A stretch of DNA of 64,000 bases from Novosphingobium sp. PP1Y (lineage in GTDB: Bacteria; Pseudomonadota; Alphaproteobacteria; Sphingomonadales; Sphingomonadaceae), in contig NC_015580.1 of NCBI RefSeq assembly GCF_000253255.1, positions 1,085,001 to 1,149,000 of the forward strand, written 5' to 3'. Positions 18,771 through 27,525 of the stretch are shown here, piece by piece (position 1 is the first letter of the stretch; every line of letters begins with the position of its first letter). The position numbers and the translations under genes were made by a program. A model generated the notes under the pieces. That model was not told the origin of the DNA. It made no database searches and saw nothing but the letters and a program-made list of their open reading frames with translations.

Positions 18771-18805
18771 CTTGCGAACGCAAGCACGGGATCAAGGGTG
18801 ATACA

Positions 18806-19687
18806 TTGAACACGCAGTGCATTGCATTCGTCACCGACCAGAACTTCTTCCTGCCGACTTTCGTTGCGGCCATTCTGGCCCGCAAGCACTGCTCGCCCGA
18901 CACCGACGTCGTGATCACCTTCACCGAAGCCTCTTCAGGTCGCCAGGTCGCACAGGACCTGTGCGCGAAGGAAAATATCGTCTTCCGGGATACCAGCGCC
19001 TTCTTCAGCGAGCGGTTGTCGGTGCTCGACAAATCGAAATTCGCTGGCCGGATCAGCATTGCCGCCATGGGGCGCCTGCTGTTGCCTGCGGTGCTTCCCG
19101 AAAGCTACGAGCAGATCATATACCTGGATGGCGACGTGCAGGTCGTGGGGCCGCTCGATTACCTCGAGAACTACAGAGTGCCCGAGGGCAAGTTTCTCGC
19201 CGCACTGGACTATGTTCCGGTGCTCGCTGTCCTGAATGGAGCGAGCCATGAGGACTATTTCAATTCCGGTGTCATAAAGTTCAACCGGAACGGCTGGATC
19301 GGACGCAGGGCCTTCGATTTCTTTGTTGAGAACGGCGGGGCCTATCACGATCAGGGAGCGCTGAATGCCGTAAAGGGGGACGCCTGGATCCCGATTTCCA
19401 ACAAGTGGAACTTCCCGCGTCAGTTCATGCACCTCGTCGACGAGGAGGCGCCGGCGATCATCCATTACATGTCGCACCCCAAGCCCTGGGACGGCGTGTT
19501 CTTTCCCTGGGGCCGGCGCGAGCACGATGTCTATCGCGACTATCTGAGGAAGTATCCGGAGCTACGCCGGTTTCGCAAGGGCATCTCGCTGGCGCGGCGG
19601 GCGCTCTATCGGTTCCGCTCGTGGGACATGCGCCGCAGGAACGAATTCCGGCACTGTTCCGCCAGACTGACTTCAGTTCTCTATTGA
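18806..19687 (+). CDS. Glycosyltransferase family 8 protein (second)
   Basis: This 293-residue protein is best started at TTG 18806, preceded by AAGGGTG; a longer frame runs back to 18425 but overlaps the hydroxylase gene. It has IAFVTDQNFFLPTFVAAILA at the N-terminus, the metal motif YLDGDVQVVG (DxD), FNSGVIKFN and DQGALNAV, and a C-terminal HYMSHPKPWD block with the conserved H-x3-KPW signature of GT8. It should transfer a hexose from a UDP-sugar. It follows two acyl/hydroxyl modification genes, and the three probably decorate the same glycan or lipid. Confidence 0.83.
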   Translation: MNTQCIAFVTDQNFFLPTFVAAILARKHCSPDTDVVITFTEASSGRQVAQDLCAKENIVFRDTSAFFSERLSVLDKSKFAGRISIAAMGRLLLPAVLPESYEQIIYLDGDVQVVGPLDYLENYRVPEGKFLAALDYVPVLAVLNGASHEDYFNSGVIKFNRNGWIGRRAFDFFVENGGAYHDQGALNAVKGDAWIPISNKWNFPRQFMHLVDEEAPAIIHYMSHPKPWDGVFFPWGRREHDVYRDYLRKYPELRRFRKGISLARRALYRFRSWDMRRRNEFRHCSARLTSVLY

Positions 19688-19806
19688 GCTTTGACAGGAC
19701 GGCGCGCGAAGCGGGCCGTCAACTGCGATGGCAGTCGGGTTGTTGCGCGGCGTAGCATGCGGACGCGGGCTAGTGCGCCCGAACCCGGTCCAAGCGGCGC
19801 CCGCTT

Positions 19807-20088
19807 TCAGTTCATGCGGTTTTCGGACTCGATCTGGTCTGCCACCGTACGCAGCAGCGAGGGTAGCTCCGAGCGCATCCCGAGCATTTCGTACATGTTG
19901 AGCGTGGCGCCCAGCATGGCGAGTGCGACCGTGGACGCCGGAGAGCCATTCTTTATGAGTTTGGCATAGCCATCCATCAGGGACTCCGCCACCTCGACGA
20001 AGTCGACGAAGTTCGAGGAACTTTGATCTGCGAGCAAGCGTTGTAGTCCTCTCATTATTTTTGCAGATCGATCGTCAGACGATGTCAT
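19807..20088 (-). CDS. Small soluble protein of unknown function
   Basis: This 93-residue protein starts at ATG 20088. It is rich in leucine and methionine and appears fully helical (MRGLQRLLADQ, VALAMLGATLNMYEMLG), with no membrane segment, signal peptide or cysteine. GC-rich codon use fits the surroundings. It stands alone between convergent or tandem glycan genes, 119 bases beyond the GT8 stop. No family was recognised; it could be a small regulator or a four-helix accessory protein. Confidence 0.45.
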   Translation of the reverse strand: MTSSDDRSAKIMRGLQRLLADQSSSNFVDFVEVAESLMDGYAKLIKNGSPASTVALAMLGATLNMYEMLGMRSELPSLLRTVADQIESENRMN

Positions 20089-20504
20089 CGGCGCTCATCC
20101 AACCCAAGCTGCAAGCGATTGCTGCAGCGCGTACACATTATGCCGAGGCCCCCAGCTCGACGTCGGCTTCCACAGGACAATCGGGAAATGTGCAATACCA
20201 GCAGATAGATGCCTCTGCGGCTTCCGCGCCCGTTATCCGAAATCACCCGTTAGGTTCTATATGCAATACTCTTAGCATTGTCCGGCGCGTCGGCGGAACG
20301 GGTAAACGGGCTAAGACTCGTGGATAAGTCCCGTTTTGCGCACTAACTTGCTGATCCTTCTCTTATTAACTTGCATGGCCGACCCTCCATTTATTTCTGC
20401 AAGTGATCCCAGGCACCTCGTTATCGGTACGGTGTCCCAATGTGTTGTTCATGCGTTCATTGGCTGATCCCGCAATATCATGCGAAACTTGCAATTGTTG
20501 GGTG
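20089..20504. other. Intergenic region without a recognisable gene
   Basis: About 415 bases lie between the small minus-strand gene and the end of the GT4 gene. A plus-strand frame of 88 codons crosses part of it but has poor codon use and no good start. The second half is relatively AT-rich (around 20340-20500), which fits a promoter for the small gene or a termination zone for the GT4 operon. No clear hairpin was seen. Confidence 0.35.
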
Positions 20505-21653
20505 CTATGCGCGCTCCAGCTCGGTGAACTGTCTGAATTTCTGTCCGAAACTCTGCGGTGAGAATTGTGCCGCACGCTTGATCGCATGGCGGGGGTCGAA
20601 CTCGGGCAGAAACGCCTCCATTGCCGCGACCGCGTCGACCAGTGCATCGGTTTCCTGGCTTTCGAAATAGATCCCGGTCCGGCCGTGTTCGACCGTATCG
20701 AGCAGGCCTCCGCGCGCGTAGCCGACGACAGGGCGTCCCGATGCCATGGTTTCGACCGGAGTGAGGCCGAAATCCTCCTCCGCGGTCATCACCAGCGCGC
20801 GGCACCGGGCATAGGCTTTGACAAGCCCAGCGAAATCGAGCCGGTCGACGATGCGGATGTTGTGCCGGGCCCGCGCCTTGAGCGCTTTCGACATGCCGCC
20901 GGTGCCGACCATGAGCAGGGGCAACCCGTTCGCATTGAAGGCGTCCACCGCAAGGTCGGGGCGCTTGTAGGGCACCATCTGGCCGACCCAGAGGTAGTAG
21001 TCGTCGATCTCGGTCGAAGGCGTGAACAGACCGGTTTCGACCGGCGGGTGGATGACTTCGGCCTCGCGCCGCCAGACCTTGCGGATGCGCTGACGGATGA
21101 ACTGGGAATTGGCCGCGAAACGGTCCACGCGCGCGCTGGAGCTGACATCCCAGGCGCGCAACCGGTGGTACATCATCGGCATCGCGCCGCGGGCCAACCA
21201 GTTCGCCTCCTTCTTGTAGCGATGGTAATGGTCCCACAAATAGCGCATCGGCGAATGGCAGTAGCAGGCGTGAAGCGCGGTCGGCGCGGTGATGACGCCC
21301 TTGGACGGCCCCGCTTCGCTGCTGATGACGAGGTCGTAGCCGCTCAGGTCCAGTTCCTCGAGGGCCATCGGCATCAGCGGCAGGTAGTATTGGTAGAGCT
21401 TCTTCGAGAGCGGCATGCGGTCGATGAAGCTGGTCGTCACTTTGGCCGCGCGAATTTTCGCGGAGACTGCATCGGGATCGTAGACGTGGGTGAAGATGTC
21501 CGCCTGCGGATAGAGGTCCAGCATCTGCTCCAGCACCCGCTCGCCGCCGCGCATGGAAACCAGCCAGTAATGGACTATCGCCACGCGGGGCTGCGAGAAT
21601 GGCGCGGCGTCCGCGGACGCGCGCCAGTCGCTGCGGCTGGCGACGACGTTCAT
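20505..21653 (-). CDS. Glycosyltransferase family 4
   Basis: This 382-residue protein starts at ATG 21653, overlapping the stop of the Wzc-like gene by 4 bases (ATGA). It belongs to the GT4 group often annotated as a GumH/mannosyltransferase-like protein: VAIVHYWLVSMRGGERVLEQML at the N-terminus, CYCHSPMRYLWDHYH in the acceptor domain, and YYLWVGQMVPYKRPDLAVDAF plus TAEEDFGLTPVETMASGRPVVGYARGG for donor binding. It probably acts in the cytoplasm as one of the first transferases after the priming step. Tight coupling to the chain-length kinase supports one assembly operon. Confidence 0.88.
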   Translation of the reverse strand: MNVVASRSDWRASADAAPFSQPRVAIVHYWLVSMRGGERVLEQMLDLYPQADIFTHVYDPDAVSAKIRAAKVTTSFIDRMPLSKKLYQYYLPLMPMALEELDLSGYDLVISSEAGPSKGVITAPTALHACYCHSPMRYLWDHYHRYKKEANWLARGAMPMMYHRLRAWDVSSSARVDRFAANSQFIRQRIRKVWRREAEVIHPPVETGLFTPSTEIDDYYLWVGQMVPYKRPDLAVDAFNANGLPLLMVGTGGMSKALKARARHNIRIVDRLDFAGLVKAYARCRALVMTAEEDFGLTPVETMASGRPVVGYARGGLLDTVEHGRTGIYFESQETDALVDAVAAMEAFLPEFDPRHAIKRAAQFSPQSFGQKFRQFTELERA

Positions 21654-23791
21654 GAATAGTACTCGCTGTACTTGCTGTAGTAGAACGAGACGTCCTCGCG
21701 GTCGAAGTAGGCTTTCTTGCGCAGATCGACCTGGTTGAGCGCGACGCCCACGACGTTGACCAGCTTCTTGGGCAGGCGCGCGCGGGCGGTGCGGATCGCG
21801 AAGCTGGAGGTCTTGCACCAATGCGCGGCGAGGACGACCGCATCGGCCTGACAGGCAATCGAGCGGGTGGCGGCGATCGGCAGGATCGGCGGCAGGTCAA
21901 GGATGATGCGATCGAAATGCGGCCGCAGCTTTTCCAGCAGGTCGATGAAGGGCTGTCCAGTCAGCAGCTTGTCCGGTCCGTCGGATTTGGGCCCGAGCGG
22001 AAGGACGCACAGCACGCGGTCTCGCAGAAGCTCTTCCACATCGAGCGGCGAAGTGCCGTTGAGTACCTCGATCAGGCCTGGCTGATCGGGGCCGACGTCG
22101 AGCAGGCGGCTGATCCCGCGGCGGCGCAAGTCGCAGTCGATCAGCATCGTGCGCTCGCCGTCGGCTGCCAGCACATGGGACAGGCAACACGACAACACCG
22201 TCTTGCCTTCGCCAGGAAGCGCCGAAGTGATGGCAATGACCTGCGCCCGGTTCATCGTCGCCTGGTCGATGGCCGTGCTCAGGACCCGGAAGGATTCTGT
22301 GAATACCGACTTGGGATTGTCGCGGATTGCCGAAATGGCATGCGGCTTGCCTTCGTGGACCGAGGCCAGGAGCGGAATCGAGGCGAGGCAGTTCTCGCCC
22401 AGATCGTGTTCGACCTCATGCGCCGACTTGATGCCGTGGAACAGCGCATCGGCGATATAGGCTGCAATCACGCCAAGCCCGAGACCGATGACCAGTGCGA
22501 GCGCGAGGTTCAGCTTCAGGTTCGGGGAGATCGGCTTCATCGGATCGTTGGCAAGCGAGAGGATCCGGGCCATCGGCTTCGAGGTGCCCTCGGCCGCGAG
22601 CAATTGCTTGTAGCTGTTGAGATAGGTCTCGTAGATGCCCTGCGACGCTTCGGCGGAACGCTCAAGCTCGCTGAGGCCAACCATCGCCGCATTGTTCGAA
22701 GCAAGCTTGGAGCGCGCGTTCGACAGGCTGCCGGCGATCGAGGCGAGGCGATCTTCCGATACGTCCTTCTTGGCGCGCAAGTTGGAGATGACCCGGCCGA
22801 TCTCGTCCTGGATCTGTTGGCGAACCTGCGCGAGCTGGTTGCGCGTGCGGATGAGCTGCGGGTGATTGGGGCCGTAGCGAGCTTCGAGGCTTGCCACTTC
22901 GCCGGCCAGCGTGCCTTCCTGCGTGCGCAGCGAGGAGACGACCGGCGAATCCAGCGCCTCGCCGACGTCGTCGCCGGAGGAGCCCGAGCGCAACTGCCCC
23001 AGTGCGGTCTGCAGGCGCGCACTGGCCTCGGCAGCCTCTGCCCGGGCGCGTGTCATCTCGAGATTGTAGTTGGAGATTTCCTGTTCGGTCAGCGATGCGC
23101 CCGAAGTGCTGAGCAGGTTGTTGGCGATACGGTATTGCTGCAGCGCGCTGGTGTCGGCCTGGGCCTGTTCGCGCAGGCTGACGAGGCGGTCCTCGACCTG
23201 CTTGCGGATCTGCGAATTGCGCTCTTCGTCCTGCGAGGTCTGCCAGTTCGCGAACTGGTGGGCGTATTCGTTGACGATCTGGCGCGCATCGCTGGGCACG
23301 GCGGCATCATAGGAAATCGTCAGCGCGAAGCTGGTGCCGGTGCGCTGGGCATTCACCTTTTCCTGCATGAGATCGAAGAGCGTGCGCTGCTCCTCTGCAT
23401 CCAGGCCCTTGTCGATTTTCAGCGCATCGGCGACGCGGCGCGCCATCTGGCGGGACTTGATGATCTCCACCTGGGTGTCGACCAGCTGGCTGGTCAGGGG
23501 CACCGGGGCGGTCGGGGTGTCATCCGCGCTGGGCAAGCCGCTGCTTTGCTCGACCAGCATGACGGTCGCTTCCGCGCGATAGACTTTCTTCGACAGCAGA
23601 CTGATTGCCAGTCCTGCCAGCAGGCCGAGCAGCGCGAAGGCGATGATGATCTTCAGGCGTCGGCGGAAGAAGCTGATGCTTCCGCTGAGATCGAGGCGGT
23701 CAGCCGAAGCCAGCGATCGTCCGGTGGTCCTCTCGAGCGCCGACGAGCCCGATTCGGCCCCGGACGCAACAATTTCACGTGATCCGCTCAT
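21650..23791 (-). CDS. Wzc/GumC-like chain-length determinant and tyrosine autokinase
   Basis: This 713-residue protein starts at ATG 23791, with GGAG 7 bases upstream; ATG 23797 lies too close to that site. Residues about 40-70 hold the first membrane helix, followed by a long periplasmic coiled-coil domain and a second helix (LALALVIGLGLGVIAAYIADAL). The cytoplasmic BY-kinase domain has Walker A ITSALPGEGKTVLS, Walker A' MLIDCDLRRRG and Walker B RIILDLPP. The tail ends FYYSKYSEYYS, a tyrosine cluster for autophosphorylation. The protein should control polymer length and connect the polymerase to the outer-membrane channel. Confidence 0.92.
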   Translation of the reverse strand: MSGSREIVASGAESGSSALERTTGRSLASADRLDLSGSISFFRRRLKIIIAFALLGLLAGLAISLLSKKVYRAEATVMLVEQSSGLPSADDTPTAPVPLTSQLVDTQVEIIKSRQMARRVADALKIDKGLDAEEQRTLFDLMQEKVNAQRTGTSFALTISYDAAVPSDARQIVNEYAHQFANWQTSQDEERNSQIRKQVEDRLVSLREQAQADTSALQQYRIANNLLSTSGASLTEQEISNYNLEMTRARAEAAEASARLQTALGQLRSGSSGDDVGEALDSPVVSSLRTQEGTLAGEVASLEARYGPNHPQLIRTRNQLAQVRQQIQDEIGRVISNLRAKKDVSEDRLASIAGSLSNARSKLASNNAAMVGLSELERSAEASQGIYETYLNSYKQLLAAEGTSKPMARILSLANDPMKPISPNLKLNLALALVIGLGLGVIAAYIADALFHGIKSAHEVEHDLGENCLASIPLLASVHEGKPHAISAIRDNPKSVFTESFRVLSTAIDQATMNRAQVIAITSALPGEGKTVLSCCLSHVLAADGERTMLIDCDLRRRGISRLLDVGPDQPGLIEVLNGTSPLDVEELLRDRVLCVLPLGPKSDGPDKLLTGQPFIDLLEKLRPHFDRIILDLPPILPIAATRSIACQADAVVLAAHWCKTSSFAIRTARARLPKKLVNVVGVALNQVDLRKKAYFDREDVSFYYSKYSEYYS

Positions 23792-23846
23792 TGTCATTCT
23801 CCAGCGCGCGGATTGCGGTCCGTACGCGTATGGCCGGGCTGGATCG

Positions 23847-25109
23847 TCACAATGCGACCCTTATGCCGGCCGAAACCGATGCGCCGCTGTAGCTGCGGCC
23901 GCTCGCGCCGCCGGTCTGCTTGCGGTAGCCGCCTTCGACCACGGCGGAGATGTTCCTCGTGATGCGGTACTGGACGTTGCCGTAGCCGGTGTAGCGGCGA
24001 TCGGTTCCGGACAGTCCGCGGTAATCTTCGCCGGTGTAGACGGCCCCTGCCTCGACGAGCATCCGGTCGCCCAGTGCACGTTGCACCTTGAGCCGGAAAT
24101 CGCTGCGCACGATCGCGGGAATGTCGCTCAAAGGGCTGGAATCGACGAACCGCTCGCCGCTGGCCGTAAGCTTCCATTTCGGTGTCGGCGTCCAGGTTGC
24201 CTCGACGCGGTAGTTCAGGCCGGTTGCGGCCTTGGTGCCCGGTGCGTCGAACTTCTGGTGAATATAGCCAACCGCGGCGATCACATCGACCAGCTTGCTG
24301 ACTTCGTAGTGGATGCCGGCAAGCGCCGAATAGCCGCTGGAATCGCGTGAGACGCCCGGGTTCTGGTCGTAAGTGACATCGTTGACCGAGAATTCGCTGT
24401 ACAGCCGCATGACCGGCGACAGGCGATAGCTGGCCTTGAGCGTGGCCTTCTTGATCTCGGCGTCGCGAAAGCTCAGGTCGATGCTCGTGTCGTTGACGCT
24501 CGCGTTGAGGTACTTGCGGCGGGTAAAGGAGCCGGCGAGGCCGGCTTCCAGAATGCCGCCGGTGCGTTCGATGCTGCCTTCGACGTACTTGTCGTCGAAG
24601 CGGACCGGGCGGTCGGTCAGGAACTGGTCCCCGGCGGTGCCGCGAATCTCGATTCCGCGCAGATATCCGCCGCGCGCATAGACGTCGATGCGATCGCCCA
24701 GGTCGAGATGGGCGTGCCCGTCGACATGATAAGTCGTGGAGTTCTCGGCGGATGTGTCCGAATATTTGCGGGCCGTAACCCCGGCGCGCACGCCTGCTTC
24801 GTGACGCGCGAGGTTCGTGGTCAGGTGGAATTCGGACTGGATGAGGGCGCTGGTGTCGTTGGTCCGGTTCCGATCGACGTTGTAGATGTTGGAATCGTAC
24901 ACGCCCTGAAGGACCGAGGTGTTGTAGAGCAGCACGCTTCCGGAAAGCGGTACGCCGGCGCCGCGTTCCGGCTCGAAGATGTCGGTGGGCGTCTCGACAA
25001 CGTCGACCGCCTGCGCCGAGGCAAGGCGGGGCATCGCAAGCAGGGCCAGGAAAATGGCGCCGCGTGCCGCGAGCGAGGGCCTGGACCTGTCGCCGCCCGG
25101 GGTGCCCAC
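23847..25109 (-). CDS. Outer-membrane beta-barrel protein of polysaccharide loci (BBP2_2-like)
   Basis: This 420-residue protein is proposed to start at GTG 25109, with AGGTG a few bases upstream and a good signal peptide: basic DRSR, then AIFLALLAMP and cleavage after ASA. The longer frame upstream runs antisense to other sequence and is rejected. The mature part consists of alternating amphipathic strands rich in tyrosine, arginine and glycine (GVRAGVTARKYSDTS, GYGNVQYRITRNISAVVEGGY) and ends in SAGIRVAL, a typical barrel terminus. It resembles the beta-barrel porin family PF10082 found beside Wzc/Wza genes. It probably assists outer-membrane passage of the polymer. It lies 55 bases before the kinase gene. 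Confidence 0.8.
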   Translation of the reverse strand: MGTPGGDRSRPSLAARGAIFLALLAMPRLASAQAVDVVETPTDIFEPERGAGVPLSGSVLLYNTSVLQGVYDSNIYNVDRNRTNDTSALIQSEFHLTTNLARHEAGVRAGVTARKYSDTSAENSTTYHVDGHAHLDLGDRIDVYARGGYLRGIEIRGTAGDQFLTDRPVRFDDKYVEGSIERTGGILEAGLAGSFTRRKYLNASVNDTSIDLSFRDAEIKKATLKASYRLSPVMRLYSEFSVNDVTYDQNPGVSRDSSGYSALAGIHYEVSKLVDVIAAVGYIHQKFDAPGTKAATGLNYRVEATWTPTPKWKLTASGERFVDSSPLSDIPAIVRSDFRLKVQRALGDRMLVEAGAVYTGEDYRGLSGTDRRYTGYGNVQYRITRNISAVVEGGYRKQTGGASGRSYSGASVSAGIRVAL

Positions 25110-25353
25110 GTAGATCACCTGCTGGACCAGCCTTTCACGCTGTTCCCCTTGCGAGAAGGCCAGGCGCAGGATCAGCGGGATCGTCTCCAGCAGGCCGACA
25201 CATCGAGACGTCGAGAGGCGCGTCCGATTCGCCGCAAAACCCGCGGATTTGCGCAACCCGAAGCCGCTTTGTGCGTTGACTCGGCGCCTGATAGCCGGAA
25301 TGATTAAGATTGGCTGGATCAAGCTGCCCAAAAGGAGTAGAGCGCGACTTGTG

Positions 25354-25512
25354 ATGGATAGCGTAATTGCCATGACCGAACCGACCACGGAGAAGCGATC
25401 CGCCGCGCAAGCGCCTTCGCGTGGCCCACGGCGCAGTTTCGCGCGGGGCCTTGCGATTGCATTGCCCGCGGCGGTTGTTCTGTGGGCTCTGGTCTTCTGC
25501 CTGCTCACCTGA
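25354..25512 (+). CDS. Short single-span membrane protein (tentative)
   Basis: A frame of 52 residues begins at ATG 25354 (GTG 25351 and ATG 25372 are in the same frame). AAGGAG at 25332-25337 is somewhat far from these starts. The product has a basic, polar N-terminus and one clear membrane helix at the end (LAIALPAAVVLWALVFCLL). It lies alone on the plus strand between two minus-strand genes. The N-terminal in, C-terminal out topology is suggested by the RRSFAR stretch before the helix. Real expression is uncertain. Confidence 0.4.
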   Translation: MDSVIAMTEPTTEKRSAAQAPSRGPRRSFARGLAIALPAAVVLWALVFCLLT

Positions 25513-25525
25513 TTTCGTTCCCCCA

Positions 25526-26362
25526 TCAACAAGCGCCCTTCCGAGCCAGCACGGCCGGAACCGTCGCGAGCAGAATGCGCAGGTCGAGCTTGAAAGACTT
25601 GCGCCGCGCATAGAGACGGTCGGTTGCGACCCGCCGACGATAAGAAACCTCGCTGCGTCCGGTCACCTGCCACAGGCCCGTGAGGCCCGGCTTCGAGGTC
25701 AGGTAGCACGAGGCATGGCGCCCGTAGTGCCGCAGTTCGTCATAGACGATGGGCCGCGGGCCGACGAGCGTCATCGATCCCATCAGCACATTGAACAACT
25801 GCGGCAGTTCATCCAGGCTGGTCCGGCGCAGGAAGTCGCCGAGCGGTGTCACGCGCGGATCTTCGGCCAGCTTGTGCATGGCTTCCCATTCGCGCCGCAT
25901 CTGCGGGTTGTTGGCCAGCAGGACGACGAGGCGCTCCTGCGCGTCGCAGTACATGGAACGCAGCTTGAAGCATTTGAAGGCACGGCCGTTCTTGCCCACC
26001 CGCTGATGCGCGAATATCGGCGGACCCGGGTCATTTATGAGGATGACGGCGATCAATACGACGAATACAGGCAAGAGCGCGATGATGAGGGCGAGGGCGC
26101 AGACGATGTCACGTATCCGGCACAGCCCGAAGCGGGGAGGATCTCCGCTCTGTGCGGTGACCAACCTCGACCGGACCGCAGTGTCTGCGGTCCCGGCGGC
26201 GCTGCGCACCGCTTCGAATCGAGGTTTCGAGATCAGCGCCGCCTCGGCGGCGCTGGACGATGACACGGCAATGCAGGAGCCATATGCTTCATCCCCCTCG
26301 CTCCCTTTGCGTGACATGTCTGTGCTTGTTGTGTGCATCTCTCGATCTATTCGACCAGTCAT
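25526..26362 (-). CDS. Priming sugar transferase (undecaprenyl-phosphate sugar phosphotransferase)
   Basis: This membrane protein of about 278 residues transfers a sugar 1-phosphate to undecaprenyl phosphate to start the repeat unit. The start is uncertain: ATG 26362, 26338 and 26317 are in frame. The catalytic domain (PF02397) is complete: a membrane helix (VCALALIIALLPVFVVLIAVIL), GPPIFAHQRVGKNGRAFKCFKLRSM, LGDFLRRTSLDELPQLFNVL, MTLVGPRPIVYDEL and GLTGLWQVTGRS. Only one membrane helix precedes the domain, as in the ExoY/GelB group, unlike the five-helix WcaJ type. It is transcribed divergently from the Wza-like gene. Confidence 0.9.
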   Translation of the reverse strand: MTGRIDREMHTTSTDMSRKGSEGDEAYGSCIAVSSSSAAEAALISKPRFEAVRSAAGTADTAVRSRLVTAQSGDPPRFGLCRIRDIVCALALIIALLPVFVVLIAVILINDPGPPIFAHQRVGKNGRAFKCFKLRSMYCDAQERLVVLLANNPQMRREWEAMHKLAEDPRVTPLGDFLRRTSLDELPQLFNVLMGSMTLVGPRPIVYDELRHYGRHASCYLTSKPGLTGLWQVTGRSEVSYRRRVATDRLYARRKSFKLDLRILLATVPAVLARKGAC

Positions 26363-26620
26363 TCCTGCCACCCGCCTGCGTTCAAAAATGATCGCAGACC
26401 GCACCCTGACGATTTCCCAGATTGGGGTGCCGCACAACCGGGCATCCGGTGTAGCGCCTTTCTACCCAATGAGGCTAAACCGGTCGTCCGAGTGGTGTTC
26501 CCATTCGCTCTAAATGGTCGTTTCAGGCTGTTTAATTGGCGGTTACGATAGCCATACGCGAGGCTCGATAAGTGAGTCCGCGTCCCCGTTTGTTGCATTT
26601 CGGGATTGAGGAGATCGTTG

Positions 26621-27226
26621 ATGCGTCCCCAGGATCGCAGACTTTGCAAAAGGTCCCACCTGCTTCTTTCGGGAATCGTTCTGGGCACCCTGCTCGCAAC
26701 AGCGCCAGCTCAGGCAGGCCTGCCGCTCAGGTCGGCACAGGAGGCCAACGCCGGGCTCGTTTCCGGTTACCAGGTTTCGACCGGAGACAAGCTGCGCATA
26801 ACCGTGTTCGACGAACCGACCCTCACCGGCGACTACGAAGTGGGTGACGATGGCGCCGTGGCCTTTCCGCTGATCGATCCGGTCGATGTGAACGGGCTGA
26901 CCACCAGTGAACTGGCCAAGGCGATTTCCACCCGCTTGCAGAAAGGGGGCTATGTTCTCGTGCCGAAGGTGGCCGTCGAGGTGACCGAGCACCGTCCCTT
27001 CTACATCCTCGGGGAAGTGACCAAGCCGGGCGAATATCCCTATAGCGGCGAGCTTACGCTCAACCAGGCCGTGGCGAAGGCGGGAGGCTTCACGGCCCGG
27101 GCAAACAAGCGCGTGATCAAGCTTCAGCGCCAGAGCGCGCAAGTCGCGACGCGAATCAAACTGGACGGAACGCCCCTGAAGATCGCACCGGGAGACACCA
27201 TCATCATCCAGGAATCTTTCTTCTGA
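26621..27226 (+). CDS. Wza-like polysaccharide export protein
   Basis: This 201-residue protein starts at ATG 26621, with GAGGAG at 26608-26613 seven bases upstream; TTG 26606 is rejected. The signal peptide runs to about residue 32 (LLLSGIVLGTLLATAPAQA) and has no lipobox cysteine. The mature protein has the export domain (YQVSTGDKLRITVFDEPTLTG, DGAVAFPLID, VEVTEHRPFYILGEVTKPGEYPY) and one SLBB segment (LTLNQAVAKAGGFT). It is short for Wza and lacks the C-terminal helix that crosses the outer membrane. The beta-barrel protein encoded nearby may therefore supply the outer-membrane pore. Confidence 0.88.
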   Translation: MRPQDRRLCKRSHLLLSGIVLGTLLATAPAQAGLPLRSAQEANAGLVSGYQVSTGDKLRITVFDEPTLTGDYEVGDDGAVAFPLIDPVDVNGLTTSELAKAISTRLQKGGYVLVPKVAVEVTEHRPFYILGEVTKPGEYPYSGELTLNQAVAKAGGFTARANKRVIKLQRQSAQVATRIKLDGTPLKIAPGDTIIIQESFF

Positions 27227-27525
27227 TCACAAATACCCGTTAACCGAGGGCTGCAAACTGATCCAAAGCTGGACTCCGGCACTCTTCGTTCGGATATACC
27301 CAGAAAGAGTTATATCGGCCTTAACTCCATGTAAAAGCGTACCTTTACTGGAGGTATCTGGCATGCTTGTCCCATAATACGACTAAGCATGTTAGCTGAT
27401 AGTTGATTCCCATATCAGGTTGCCGCATCGTCTCAGCATAAGAAAAATGGAGTCGCGCTTCCGATCGGTCCGGCATGCTGCTGGACCGTCGCACTACCCT
27501 GCGGGGTCAATCGGGGGGACTGCAC
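27227..27525. other. Intergenic leader with one inverted repeat
   Basis: This stretch of 299 bases is AT-richer than its surroundings and lies before the LuxR-type regulator gene. It contains an inverted repeat with 7-base arms, CATGCTT at 27362-27368 and AAGCATG at 27385-27391, which could be a regulator-binding site. No ORF is credible. Confidence 0.35.

Noticed and set aside
21821..23782. Long plus-strand ORF (653 codons) antisense to the Wzc-like gene
   Set aside because: It mirrors the strongly supported kinase gene; such long antisense frames are a usual result of high GC content, and the translation has no recognisable domain.
25276..25310. TTGACT and TAAGAT as a promoter for the short membrane protein
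   Set aside because: The spacing of 23 bases is too long for a housekeeping promoter.
25110..25709. In-frame upstream extension of the beta-barrel protein gene
   Set aside because: A typical signal peptide starts at about 25109, and the extension overlaps the end of the sugar transferase gene and a small plus-strand frame.
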